The notes: a model not told the origin generated them from the sequence alone. Positions 1 to 8,408 are shown, counted from the stretch's first letter. The stretch: DNA of 64,000 nt from Sporosarcina sp. BI001-red (GCF_003384035.1 NZ_QQAK01000001.1:31852-95851), one strand, 5' to 3'. Program-made: numbers and translations.

Positions 1-3000
1 AAACTTCAGTATAACGATGAAGCCGAAGTGGAACGCCGCCTGATTGAAGTGTTAGGCGAAGGTCATAATCAGTGGAATTACAGGCCGGATTTGAAGTCGG
101 AAGAAGATTTGTGGAACAACTTGAGAAAGATTATTACGCAAAATAATTTATCTGAAATTGGAGAAGTGCCGCTTACGGACCATGAATTTGAAACGATTCA
201 AACGGAATTGATGCTAGTGACGAAGACACCGTTTGAAGCAGCTAAATGGCTGAAAGGTGAAAATGGAATTGCGCGGATTACGATTGAACGAGAAGACGTG
301 TCGCTTGGTTCCCTATCACTCGTGTTGTATTCGAATCAGGATATTGGTGGCGGCATCTCAACCTATGAAGTGGTAAATCAGATTGCGAAACAGAAAATAG
401 ACGATACGGGACGTGACCGTCGATTCGATGTCACGTTGTTAATCAATGGACTGCCGATTGTGCAGATTGAGTTAAAACAAGTGACTGCGAAAGATGGCGT
501 TTATCAAGCGTTTAATCAAATCAAAAAGTATGCCGAAGAGGGCGTATTCCGTAACAACATCTTTGCGACGCTTCAGTTGTTTGTTATCTCGAATGAACAA
601 ACGACGCGTTACTTCGCAAATGCAATGCCGAAAAATCTTCATCGGAAATTCATTTTCAGCTGGCGCACACCCGACAATGAAAAAGTAGACAACTTGTATG
701 ACTTTTGTAAACAAGTACTCAACATTCCCGATGCACATCGTCTCATAGCGAACTATACGATCGTGAGTGAAGATCAGGACAATAAAGTGTTGATGGTCTT
801 ACATCCATACCAAATCCATGCGATTGAAGCGTTATTTGCTTCTGCCATGAAGCACGAATCGGGGTATGTCTGGCATGCGACTGGTTCTGGTAAGACGCTG
901 ACGAGTTTTGTGTCGACCAAATTGCTTGCTCGAAAACCGGGTGTCGATCGTACAGTCATGCTTATCGACCGGAAAGACTTGGACAATCAGACAACGAGTG
1001 AATTCACGAAGTTTGCGTCAGAATACAATACCGGAATTTCATCCGGTACAGCAAGATCGAACAGCTTAATAGTCGGTACGGGAAGTTCAAGAGAGCTCAG
1101 TGAAACATTGCTATCGAGTGCAAACTCAAATGCGGTCATAGTCACGACGCGTCAAAAGCTTGAATCTGCATTGAAACATGCGAAGCGAGTAGAAGAAGAG
1201 CGAGGGACGAACCGATTTAAAAAGCTGATCGGTGAGCACATCGTTTTCGTCGTAGATGAATGTCACCGTGCGTTAAGCGCTGAAGGCATGAAGTCGATTC
1301 AAGAATTCTTCCCGAATTCCACATGGTTCGGTTTCACAGGAACACCGATATTTGAAGAGAATAAAAAACAAGCTCAAGGTAGTCTTGCGCGCACGACTCA
1401 TGACCAATACGGAGAAGTACTGCATACGTATACCATTAAAAATGCATTGGAAGACGGTGCGGTATTAGGATTCCAAGTCGAGCATGAAGATACGATTGAC
1501 GGAGACTCGCTATATGAAAATATCTATGACCAGCTGCGTCAAAAAGAGAAGTATGCGAATCTGTCGAGTGATGAATTGGCCAAATTTATTGACGAAATGG
1601 ATCCGATTAAAAAAGAAGAGTTTCTGGAGACCACGACGTTTGAGACAGATGATCATATTCAAGAGGTCCTTCATAAACTATTGAAACCAGACAATGCGTA
1701 TACAAAGTTTGATTTTAAAAATGGGCGTCCGACGAAATCAGCTATTTTGACAACGAGCTCCATTAATATGGCGAAGCGCTATTATCACGCCATTAAAAAG
1801 ATGACGGCAACTCCAGAATGGATGGCAACGGAATTTGCTGCTCATCCACTGCGTAAAGGACGGACGATGGATGATCCTGATTTTCCACGAATTGCGATTA
1901 CGTATTCCCTTTCAGAAAACGAAGAGAATGCCAACGATTCCCAAGAGGAAATGAAAGCAATCATCAACGACTACAATGCCTATTATGGAACTGCCTGGTC
2001 GTTGGAAGACATTGACCGTTACAACGGGGACATTAACAATCGACTCGCACGAAAACGAGCGGAGTTTAAAAAAGTCGGTAAGCAAGTCGATTTAGTCATT
2101 GTCGTCGATCGTTTATTGACTGGCTTTGACGCACCGACAGTTCAAACGTTGTTTGTCGATCGGAACCTTAGTTATGCGAATCTAATACAAGCCTTTTCCC
2201 GAACGAATCGGACATATCCAGATAAGACTAAAGGATTGATCGTCACGTATCGTAAACCTGCGACTATGCAGAAAAACGTAGAAGAAGCGACGAAGTTATA
2301 CTCACAAGCACAGGAAGAAACGATGCTTGTTTATCCGTCTTATGAGAAGTCAAAAAAACGCTTTGACACAGCACATCAAGAATTCAATACTTCTGTACCG
2401 GATATTGCAAATGTGGACGAACACTCCCCATTGGAACATCGTGTGGAATTTGTGAAAGCGTTCCAGGAGTTAAACAATGCGTTCGAAGCACTTGTCACGT
2501 ACGATGACTACAATGATGACATGGAGAAATCGGAAGTATTGCAAGAACAAGTAAAAACACTGGAAGAGTACGTAGGAATTTATAATACAGTGAAAGGTTC
2601 ACTTATAAATGAATCTGACCCAGCTGACCCAGCAGATCCGATTGAGGACTTCTCGGAAATCGAATTTTATGGCGATAACACAGCGAAACTCTATGACATC
2701 GATTCCGCGTACATTGACCAGTTGTTAGAAGCATATACACCGAATAATAAGGACACGCGCGAAGAAATTGAGCGAGCGCTGCAGAAGATGAACAAACCAG
2801 AAGCCGTTAAAAACATCTACCACAATATGCTGAACGAAATCGATACGAGATTAGTCGAACCTGACGAAGACATCATGGCCATCAAACGGAAGTACTTCAA
2901 AGAGGCTTCCAATGCAGCCATCGAAAACTTATCGAACACGTGGTTCGTCAACGAAGACCAGCTGCATTTATCGGCTATTCAATATGTCCCGGGATCCGAT

Positions 3001-3162
3001 GATATCCCAAACATCAGCGGTATTCTGGATAGTAAACGATTCGACAAGTATAAAGAAATCCATCCAACAGCGAAGCCATTGAAATATGGGCCGCAGATGA
3101 AACGTGAGTGGTTAAAGATGTTGCAAGATGAGATTGTGCCTTATGGGGATGAGTTGCGGTAG
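1..3162 (+). CDS. hsdR: Type I restriction enzyme R subunit (HsdR), 5' end outside window
   Basis: This is the motor and nuclease subunit of a type I restriction-modification complex, which cleaves unmodified DNA after ATP-driven translocation. The frame is open from base 1, so the true start lies upstream; the GTG at 28 is only the first possible start inside the window. Counting from that GTG, a PD-ExK nuclease core is visible (D134 in RRFDVTLL, E148 and K150 in IELKQ), then SF2 helicase motifs: Walker A WHATGSGKT near 283, DECH near 410, GFTGTP, and motif VI QAFSRTNRT near 720. The roughly 1050-residue length fits the family. HsdM and HsdS are not in the window and presumably lie upstream. 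A terminator follows directly. Confidence 0.95.
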   Translation, partial: KLQYNDEAEVERRLIEVLGEGHNQWNYRPDLKSEEDLWNNLRKIITQNNLSEIGEVPLTDHEFETIQTELMLVTKTPFEAAKWLKGENGIARITIEREDVSLGSLSLVLYSNQDIGGGISTYEVVNQIAKQKIDDTGRDRRFDVTLLINGLPIVQIELKQVTAKDGVYQAFNQIKKYAEEGVFRNNIFATLQLFVISNEQTTRYFANAMPKNLHRKFIFSWRTPDNEKVDNLYDFCKQVLNIPDAHRLIANYTIVSEDQDNKVLMVLHPYQIHAIEALFASAMKHESGYVWHATGSGKTLTSFVSTKLLARKPGVDRTVMLIDRKDLDNQTTSEFTKFASEYNTGISSGTARSNSLIVGTGSSRELSETLLSSANSNAVIVTTRQKLESALKHAKRVEEERGTNRFKKLIGEHIVFVVDECHRALSAEGMKSIQEFFPNSTWFGFTGTPIFEENKKQAQGSLARTTHDQYGEVLHTYTIKNALEDGAVLGFQVEHEDTIDGDSLYENIYDQLRQKEKYANLSSDELAKFIDEMDPIKKEEFLETTTFETDDHIQEVLHKLLKPDNAYTKFDFKNGRPTKSAILTTSSINMAKRYYHAIKKMTATPEWMATEFAAHPLRKGRTMDDPDFPRIAITYSLSENEENANDSQEEMKAIINDYNAYYGTAWSLEDIDRYNGDINNRLARKRAEFKKVGKQVDLVIVVDRLLTGFDAPTVQTLFVDRNLSYANLIQAFSRTNRTYPDKTKGLIVTYRKPATMQKNVEEATKLYSQAQEETMLVYPSYEKSKKRFDTAHQEFNTSVPDIANVDEHSPLEHRVEFVKAFQELNNAFEALVTYDDYNDDMEKSEVLQEQVKTLEEYVGIYNTVKGSLINESDPADPADPIEDFSEIEFYGDNTAKLYDIDSAYIDQLLEAYTPNNKDTREEIERALQKMNKPEAVKNIYHNMLNEIDTRLVEPDEDIMAIKRKYFKEASNAAIENLSNTWFVNEDQLHLSAIQYVPGSDDIPNISGILDSKRFDKYKEIHPTAKPLKYGPQMKREWLKMLQDEIVPYGDELR

Positions 3163-3193
3163 GAGAAAGCTAGAAGTTTTATTAATAATTAGA

Positions 3194-3236
3194 AGACCCA
3201 ATCTGCTGAATTACAGGTTGGGTCTATTCTATTTTT
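3194..3236 (+). terminator. Rho-independent terminator of hsdR
   Basis: Two 12-bp arms (3194-3205 and 3214-3225) form a perfect stem with an 8-nt loop, followed by a T-rich tract. It lies 31 bp after the hsdR stop codon. Confidence 0.85.
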
Positions 3237-3276
3237 AAAATGATTCGTTTTAAAATTGTTGTAGAATTCATACGTA

Positions 3277-3305
3277 TTGTGTCAATTTTTAGAAAGTGGT
3301 ATGAT
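3277..3305 (+). promoter_or_regulatory. Possible sigma-A promoter for the cyclase-like gene
   Basis: TTGTGT (3277-3282), a 17-bp spacer and TATGAT (3300-3305) give a plausible but imperfect promoter about 120 bp before the next gene. Inferred from sequence only. Confidence 0.4.
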
Positions 3306-3425
3306 ATGAATAAAGTGTAATTAAATTGGAAATTTCATATCTGTTTATAGATATCTCAACCATTGTTGAAAATAGCTATCACTTCGCAATTTAGAAGGAA
3401 GGAACACAAAAGGAGGAAATACAAG

Positions 3426-4277
3426 ATGATCACATCTACAGAATTTGATGATTTGCCAGAGTTGCAATATGAAAAAAGATTAGTACTTTTTATCGATATT
3501 TTGGGTTTTAGTAATTTAGTATCAGAAAGTTCTTCAAATCAGATTAAGTTGCAAAAAATCAGACGCATTTTAAAAGTCTTGGAAAGGGAACTTCACAGAG
3601 ATAAAGAATTTCAAGAATCTCATGAAATTTTTACGAGAAAACTTCGAGGTTCTTTTCCGCTATCTGTGGAGGCAAATGATAAGCATTATGTAAATCCAAG
3701 TAAAATTGAATACACTCAGTTTTCAGACAACATTATTATTAGTTCCCCGTATATTAATGCTCAATCACTTGTTTCATTAATTTCAAACATCTCTCTACTA
3801 CAAGCTAGATTTTTACAAGAGGGTATTTTATTCAGGGGTGGAATTGCATATGGAGATATGTACCATAAAGAAAACTTATGTTTTGGGCCAGCATTTAACA
3901 GAGCATACTTTCTTGAAAGTAAGGTTGCTGAGTATCCGAGAATTGTAATTGATACTGATATTATGAATGGACAAGCACAACCAACTAATTGGAGCAATCA
4001 AGAAAAATTTGAATTTAAAGTTCTGATTCAAGATACTATGAATTATTCAAACCCTTTTACTTTAAAACAAAAAGATAATTATGATAATGATGTACATTAT
4101 ATTAATTTTATGTTATTGCAAACATTTAAAAGTGCCGAAACAAAAATACTTGAGATATTTAGCACTCAAAAGAAGGACTTAAACAGAAATCATGACGGTG
4201 AAGAAAGTATATATCTTAAACTTGATTGGCTAACATCTACTATTGAAAAACACATGCGATCCTTCGAAGATTCGTGA
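3426..4277 (+). CDS. Class III nucleotide-cyclase-like protein
   Basis: A 283-residue protein from ATG 3426, chosen because AAAGGAGG ends 9 nt before it; a longer frame starting at 3363 has no ribosome site. The sequence follows the class III adenylate/guanylate cyclase fold: FIDILGFS with the first metal Asp (D24), FSDNIIIS with the second (D101), FRGGIAYGD, then GPAFNRAYFLES, equivalent to the cyclase G-x-x-VNxAxRL motif. The Asn (N158) is kept, but the position of the transition-state Arg is Phe (F162). It is therefore either an altered cyclase or a non-catalytic relative. Its position after hsdR and beside a TIR fragment suggests a role in phage defence, as in cyclic-nucleotide signalling systems; that is inference. 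The gene is AT-rich compared with hsdR, which suggests transfer. Confidence 0.7.
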   Translation: MITSTEFDDLPELQYEKRLVLFIDILGFSNLVSESSSNQIKLQKIRRILKVLERELHRDKEFQESHEIFTRKLRGSFPLSVEANDKHYVNPSKIEYTQFSDNIIISSPYINAQSLVSLISNISLLQARFLQEGILFRGGIAYGDMYHKENLCFGPAFNRAYFLESKVAEYPRIVIDTDIMNGQAQPTNWSNQEKFEFKVLIQDTMNYSNPFTLKQKDNYDNDVHYINFMLLQTFKSAETKILEIFSTQKKDLNRNHDGEESIYLKLDWLTSTIEKHMRSFEDS

Positions 4278-4345
4278 AATCGAAACCAGTACATTACTTT
4301 GATGAATCTGCTGGATGATGTGCTGGCTTCTTTAATTAAAAAAAC

Positions 4346-4415
4346 TTGGCTATGCACGACACAAATCCAGAACAGTTCTGAATAATGTTTAAGTTGTGCA
4401 GTGTACAGGCAACCC
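4346..4415. repeat. Family A palindromic repeat (copy A1)
   Basis: An imperfect copy of the A hairpin: outer arm near TATGCACGACACAA, core TTCTGAATAATGTT, closing arm TTGTGCAGTGTACAGGC. It lies between the cyclase-like gene and the TIR fragment. Confidence 0.75.
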
Positions 4416-4437
4416 AATGCGAAAGGGGGACAAGGAA

Positions 4438-4512
4438 ATGAAAGTATTTATAATTTGGTCTGGAGAGAGATCTCGACAGGAAATAACGTACCTGGACCAC
4501 GCAATATTCTGA
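4438..4512 (+). pseudogene. N-terminal stub of a TIR-domain gene, cut by a family B repeat
   Basis: After a purine-rich ribosome site (GAAAGGGGG) the ATG at 4438 opens a frame reading MKVFIIWSGERSRQ. This matches the first strand of bacterial TIR-like domains, which typically begin MKVFISWSGERSK. From about 4480 the frame runs into family B repeat B1 and stops at 4510. Only 14 codons remain of a protein normally several hundred residues long. TIR proteins act as NAD-degrading effectors or signal enzymes in antiphage systems, so this is the relic of a defence gene. The short match limits certainty. Confidence 0.55.
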
Positions 4513-4552
4513 ATAGACACCAAATTGTATATGATCCAGGTACCGATTAGTG
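4480..4552. repeat. Family B palindromic repeat (copy B1)
   Basis: TAACGTACCTGGACCAC opens it and GATCCAGGTACCGATTAG closes it, around the core TTCTGAATAG. It begins exactly where similarity to TIR proteins ends. Confidence 0.85.
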
Positions 4553-4607
4553 GGTACCGACTAACTTTAATTGAGGCAACACTAGTAATATTGAAGCGAG
4601 GTAAAAA

Positions 4608-5186
4608 ATGGGGATTTCAAATAAGATAATTCAGTTTTTATTATCTATATTTATTATTGTAGGATTCATAGGTTTAGTGTGGTATATCTTTAATCGGATT
4701 TGGAGTCTTTTTTCCAACTTGAATGATGGAGTACTTGCAGCAATTGTAACCGCTATAACTACTTTTCTAGTAACTTTTATTTCAATTATTTCGGCAAAAT
4801 ATTATGAGCGCAAGTTATTAATAGAGAAAGAGATGCGAGACAAAAAAATACCTGCCTACAATGAATTTATAGAATTCATTTTCAAAATTTTGGATCAAGA
4901 GAATAAAAAGAAAAAAATAACAGAACAAGAAATGACACAATTCTTTAGCACTTTTACAAGACAAATTTTGGTGTGGGGTTCTGATGAAGTTATTGCTCAA
5001 TGGTCAAGTTATAGGAGGAGTGCTTTATCAGAAGTCAGTGATGGAGCTAGTAATAATTCAATGTTTGAACTGGAAAAGCTATTAATTGCTATTAGAAAAG
5101 ATACTGGGCATAAAAACTCAAATATTAAAAAAGGTGATTTATTGAGATTGTTTATAAATGATATTGATAATTATATAGAAGAGTAA
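4608..5186 (+). CDS. Conserved two-helix membrane protein of unknown function
   Basis: A 192-residue protein from ATG 4608 (GAAGCGAGG upstream). Two hydrophobic helices (about residues 8-28 and 40-63) are followed by a charged, soluble, mostly helical C-terminal domain with a conserved-looking WGSDEVIAQWSSYR stretch. I recognise the general type, a widespread uncharacterised bacterial protein, but no named family. It is very AT-rich and lies between a TIR stub and an EcsC remnant in the patch after hsdR. A membrane effector role beside the cyclase-like gene is possible but unproven: the two genes are separated by repeats A1 and B1 and may not be cotranscribed. Confidence 0.75.
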   Translation: MGISNKIIQFLLSIFIIVGFIGLVWYIFNRIWSLFSNLNDGVLAAIVTAITTFLVTFISIISAKYYERKLLIEKEMRDKKIPAYNEFIEFIFKILDQENKKKKITEQEMTQFFSTFTRQILVWGSDEVIAQWSSYRRSALSEVSDGASNNSMFELEKLLIAIRKDTGHKNSNIKKGDLLRLFINDIDNYIEE

Positions 5187-5271
5187 GTTGCGGAACTTGA
5201 AAAAATCTTATTAATCAAAACCTGTGACTATGCGCGAAACAAACACATAAGATTCTGCATATACCGCCGAA

Positions 5272-5340
5272 ATAACGTACCTGGACCACATATGATTCTG
5301 AATAGTGTCTGAATTGTATGTGGTCCAGGTACCGATTAGT
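5272..5340. repeat. Family B palindromic repeat (copy B2)
   Basis: A nearly perfect stem: GTACCTGGACCACATA pairs with TATGTGGTCCAGGTAC around ATTCTGAATAGTGTCTGAAT. The tail GGTACCGATTAGTG is repeated directly once more at 5342-5356. A degenerate C-like stretch (5222-5262) precedes it. Confidence 0.9.
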
Positions 5341-5402
5341 GAGGTACCGATTAGTGTGATTTGAAAGATGATTAAGTTCAAACTTTTGTCTATGCTTGCT
5401 TA

Positions 5403-5711
5403 ACGGGGCAAAGTGCTGCAGAAGTAGTGAAATCCACTGGAGTAAAAATAGGTTTAAAAGTCGGAGAAGCTCAAGTAAAAAGAATTACAGGAAAAGTTTT
5501 AGTGAAAATTAATCAAAAGGTTGGTTTTCGGTTGGTTACTAAATTCGATCAAAAAGGCGTTATAAACTTAGGGAAGATGGTACCAGTTTTAGGTTGCGTA
5601 ATAGGCGGTAGCTTTGATGCTGTAAGTACTAGAACTATTGCGAAAGCGGCTAAAATGACTTTTATAACAGAAGGATATAGTAAAGATAAAAGCATTATTG
5701 AATCGTTATAA
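5403..5711 (+). pseudogene. C-terminal remnant of an EcsC-family protein
   Basis: The translated segment (KIGLKVGEAQVKR, GKVLVKINQKVGFRLVTKF, KMVPVLGCVIGGSFDAV) matches the C-terminal third of EcsC-family proteins. The full protein is usually about 230-280 residues; only about 100 codons remain. No ribosome site precedes the GTG at 5427, and the frame is open upstream only to a stop at 5373, just after repeat B2. The 5' two thirds are missing, so the gene is dead. Confidence 0.7.
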
Positions 5712-5754
5712 GGTGTACGAGCTATGATGTATCGACAGAAATGAATTCAAGATT

Positions 5755-5816
5755 AGGTGTGTGCAAAACAAACATGAATATTTAAATAAACACGAAAGAT
5801 TATTGCACAGGTACCT
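5755..5816. repeat. Family C palindromic repeat (copy C1)
   Basis: AGGTGTGTGCAAAACAAACATGAAT, then AAATAAACACGAAAG, closing TTGCACAGGTACCT. It lies just after the EcsC remnant. Confidence 0.8.
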
Positions 5817-5965
5817 CGAATTGGTAACACAATAAAACCTCGCTTTTGTTGAATGTAAAAAATAGACACATATTTCCATGCCTTTTTGATAGTATCCAAG
5901 TATAGGTCTTTTTGTAATAAATCCTATATTTTTTCATAAAAAATTTACAGAAAGCAGGGATTTGT

Positions 5966-6802
5966 ATGATAGTGTTTGGTGGACTTTTATTTCTTGTCGC
6001 ACTCATTGCTAGTGTTATATTTGTAATCTTAACAGTCATGTCTTTAATTAAAAAAGATGGAAAAACAAAGAAAAGGCTAATAGGCATCGCAAGTAGTTTT
6101 GTGGTATTTGTTGTTTCCTTAATCATTATTGCGACATCTGTAGAAACAGACACAGAAAGTGCCTCTGAAGGAGAGAAAACACCTGTCAGTAAAGAAGAGA
6201 AAAAAGATGAGCCAACTGCAGAAGACTTAGCAGTGAAGAAAGATGAGAAAGAAGCTCTAGAAAGAGAAAAAGCAGAAAAAGCTGAAGCTGACAAGAAAGC
6301 CAATGCAGAAGCGATAGCAAAGAAAAAAGAGGAAGCAAAGGCTACAAATAAAGCAAAAGCAGAAGAAGAAGCAGAAGCAGAAGCAGAAGCAGAAGCAGAA
6401 GCGAAGGCTAAAGAAGACACTACTTGGGATGATTTGAAAGAGCATGATAAAATCGTAGGCAAAAGTGATAAAGATTTCAAAAAGGTTACAAAATCTAAGC
6501 CAAGCGAAGTGAGAAATGATAAAACAGGAAATTGGCGTATTCTAAAAATGGCGGAAAATTTAGATATCGAGGAGTATGCTCTCTCTTATGCTGAATTATA
6601 CATGAAAGACAGCGAAGTGCATTACATCGTTAATTTCAACTACAATACAACAACGTGGTTGAATAAAATGGGCGGTCTTTTATATGTAGAGGTAAGAGAG
6701 TATGTAAAAAGAGAAGAGCATGACGCCAATAACCTAGGATCGGGTATGACTCTGAAGGGTTATACAATTTATCCAGATGGAGATATCGAAGTGACGTACT
6801 GA
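5966..6802 (+). CDS. Membrane-anchored protein with a Glu/Ala/Lys-rich linker
   Basis: A 278-residue protein from ATG 5966 with a modest ribosome site (AAAGCAGGG). Two hydrophobic segments (about 2-28 and 38-58) are followed by a long acidic and basic coiled-coil-like linker (about 65-150), which contains a pure run of EA dipeptides encoded by a GCAGAA hexamer repeat. The C-terminal domain (about 155-278) is compact and is presumably outside the membrane. It resembles uncharacterised Bacillales surface proteins with a variable linker. Length polymorphism in the linker is likely. Function unknown. It is followed at once by repeat B3. Confidence 0.75.
   Translation: MIVFGGLLFLVALIASVIFVILTVMSLIKKDGKTKKRLIGIASSFVVFVVSLIIIATSVETDTESASEGEKTPVSKEEKKDEPTAEDLAVKKDEKEALEREKAEKAEADKKANAEAIAKKKEEAKATNKAKAEEEAEAEAEAEAEAKAKEDTTWDDLKEHDKIVGKSDKDFKKVTKSKPSEVRNDKTGNWRILKMAENLDIEEYALSYAELYMKDSEVHYIVNFNYNTTTWLNKMGGLLYVEVREYVKREEHDANNLGSGMTLKGYTIYPDGDIEVTY
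6361..6406. repeat. GCAGAA hexanucleotide tandem repeat inside a gene
   Basis: About five to six perfect GCAGAA units, preceded by GAA triplets, encode alternating Glu and Ala. Slippage here keeps frame because the unit is six bases. Confidence 0.9.
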
Positions 6803-6810
6803 AGTTTGAA

Positions 6811-6877
6811 ATAACGTAACTGGATCACATATAATTCGGCACTGTGTCCGAATTGTGTGCGGTCCAGGTACCGATTA
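6811..6877. repeat. Family B palindromic repeat (copy B3)
   Basis: ATAACGTAACTGGATCACATA to GTGCGGTCCAGGTACCGATTA around a slightly altered core (ATTCGGCACTGTGTCCGAAT; compensatory changes keep it palindromic). Its right end supplies the stop codon of the truncated mazF on the minus strand. Confidence 0.85.
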
Positions 6878-7031
6878 ATGTTTCTGATTCGTGATTGGAT
6901 AAAAGACAACAAGTCCAGTAATTTTATTAAACGATTTTGGTGGCAACAGAATTCCAGTTCTTCTTCCAGCTTGCTTGTGGATTGAAACTGATGACAATGA
7001 AATCACCTCTTCCAGGAATAGGTGCAAACAT
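6875..7031 (-). pseudogene. mazF: mazF toxin remnant: frameshifted and truncated by repeat B3
   Basis: The ATG at 7031-7029 overlaps the mazE stop (TAATG). The frame first reads MFAPIPGRGDFIVISFNPQA, as in MazF endoribonucleases. A small deletion then shifts the frame; the next frame gives GRRTGILLPPKSFNKITGL and VFYPITNQ, the following conserved MazF blocks. Similarity ends at PITNQ, and repeat B3 begins 7 bases further on. About half of the usual 110-116 residues remain, so no active toxin is expected. Confidence 0.8.
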
Positions 7032-7339
7032 TATATCATTTCACGTCCTTCACTACCCAAATCGATTTCCGCATGTCGATTCTCATCCGTGATCTGTGTT
7101 AACAATTCTTCAAGCGAATAGTTCTTTTTGGGTTTCTTAGTTTTTAAAGTAATCGTATTTTCATTCCCGAAAACTTGCAATTCAAGTTCAGAACCTGGTT
7201 TAATTCCGATGCTGTCTGCAGCTTCTTTGGGAATACGGATACCTAAACTGTTTCCCCATTTTTGAGCGGTTATGGTAGATATGAAATCAAACTCTTTATA
7301 TTGGATTTGGTTAGTTCGTGTATACTTGTTTTCATCCAT
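7031..7339 (-). CDS. mazE: MazE/AbrB-type antitoxin
   Basis: A 102-residue protein. The start is the ATG at 7339, with GGAG nine bases upstream; the longer frame from 7381 enters repeat A2 and has no ribosome site. Residues about 20-65 form the AbrB-like swapped-hairpin DNA-binding domain (ITAQKWGNSLGIRIPKEAAD, GSELELQV), and the C-terminal tail is the usual acidic toxin-binding region. In an intact locus it would repress mazEF and neutralise MazF. Here the overlapping mazF is a fragment, so the antitoxin is an orphan that may still bind DNA or act on MazF toxins encoded elsewhere. Confidence 0.85.
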   Translation of the reverse strand: MDENKYTRTNQIQYKEFDFISTITAQKWGNSLGIRIPKEAADSIGIKPGSELELQVFGNENTITLKTKKPKKNYSLEELLTQITDENRHAEIDLGSEGREMI

Positions 7340-7361
7340 TATATCATCTCCAATTAAATAT

Positions 7362-7430
7362 TGGCTGTCAGTGCACGACACAATTTCAGAGCGGTTCTGA
7401 ATAGTGTTCGATTAGTGCAGTACAGGAAGC
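7362..7430. repeat. Family A palindromic repeat (copy A2)
   Basis: TGGCTGTCAGTGCACGACACAA, core GGTTCTGAATAGTGTTCGA, closing TGCAGTACAGGAAGCGA. It ends 22 bp upstream of the mazE start and probably replaced the original upstream region. Confidence 0.8.
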
Positions 7431-7562
7431 GATTCTTAACTAAATATAACCTCCTTTACTTTGCTTATTTTAAAATCATCCTTTCTTAGTTGCCAGAACA
7501 AATAGATTGCATATGAACTTTAGGATACGTAAAGTTAGAAATATAGGATAGGAGTAGATACC

Positions 7563-8369
7563 GTGAAGAATATCACATTAAATAATGGCGTTGCTATGCC
7601 CATCATTGGAAGTGGCACCAATACGTACGGGAAAGAAGGAAACGAGTATGTAGGTGCTTTAAGAGGAGACACGCAAGAAGTCGACTGGGCTATTGAAAAT
7701 GGGTACCGTCATTTTGACACTGCTCAAGTCTATAATAATGAAGAAGTACTTGGAGAGGGGATTGCGAAATCTTCTCTGCCGCGTGAAGATTTCTTTATTA
7801 CGACAAAGCTGAATACATTCAAAGGATTTGCTGGTGCAGACTGGGCTCATGCTGAAATTGAAAAGAGTTTAGAGAAACTGCAAACAGATACAATCGATCT
7901 ATTTCTTCTTCACAGTCCGTGGGACAATTCTGATGAAATGTTGGAAGCGTGGGGGATTTTAGAAGACTATTATAAACGTGGCGTGTTTAAGGCAATTGGC
8001 GTTTCGAACTTTAAAGAAGCTGACCTCGATGTATTTCTTGAAAATGGGACTGTGCGACCCGCGGTAAATCAAATAAAGTCTCAAGTCGGTACTTGGAATG
8101 ACGCATTAATTGCGTATAACAAAAAGAATACTATTGAAGCTGTTGCCTGGTCGCCGCTCGGTGGTATCAATGAACCAGCTAAACAGATTTTAGAAGAGAT
8201 TGGTAACCAATATGGGAAAACATACGCACAAGTTGTGTTGCGTTACAACATTGAGCGCGATGTAATTGTTATTCCTAAGTCTCATAATAAAGAGCGCCAA
8301 GCACAAAGTTTAGCGATTTTTGACTTTGAACTTACTGCAAACGATCGTGAACGAATAAACAAATTATAA
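7563..8369 (+). CDS. Aldo/keto reductase
   Basis: An NADPH-dependent carbonyl reductase of the AKR superfamily, cytosolic. The start is GTG 7563 after GATAGGAG. The catalytic tetrad is present: D52 and Y57 (HFDTAQVYNNE), K82 (ITTKL) and H117 (LFLLHSPWD). The cofactor motif IPKSHNKER is near the C terminus. It is 268 residues and stops at ERINKL, where close relatives usually carry about ten further residues ending in a PDNFDF-like tail, so the extreme C terminus may be lost; repeat B4 begins 39 bp later. The substrate cannot be read from sequence. It stands alone. Confidence 0.9.
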   Translation: MKNITLNNGVAMPIIGSGTNTYGKEGNEYVGALRGDTQEVDWAIENGYRHFDTAQVYNNEEVLGEGIAKSSLPREDFFITTKLNTFKGFAGADWAHAEIEKSLEKLQTDTIDLFLLHSPWDNSDEMLEAWGILEDYYKRGVFKAIGVSNFKEADLDVFLENGTVRPAVNQIKSQVGTWNDALIAYNKKNTIEAVAWSPLGGINEPAKQILEEIGNQYGKTYAQVVLRYNIERDVIVIPKSHNKERQAQSLAIFDFELTANDRERINKL

Positions 8370-8408
8370 GAGTTTCGTTAGATTTGATGAAAAACACCAC
8401 AGTGGAAA

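Noticed and set aside
3426..5186. A complete Pycsar system (cyclase plus PycTM effector)
   Set aside because: The membrane protein has two rather than four helices and no recognised Pycsar effector domain; the genes are separated by repeats and a TIR stub. Only a general defence context can be supported.
5800..6480. Minus-strand Ser/Ala-rich frame over the linker gene
   Set aside because: It is the complement of the GCAGAA repeat region, lacks a ribosome site and covers repeat C1.
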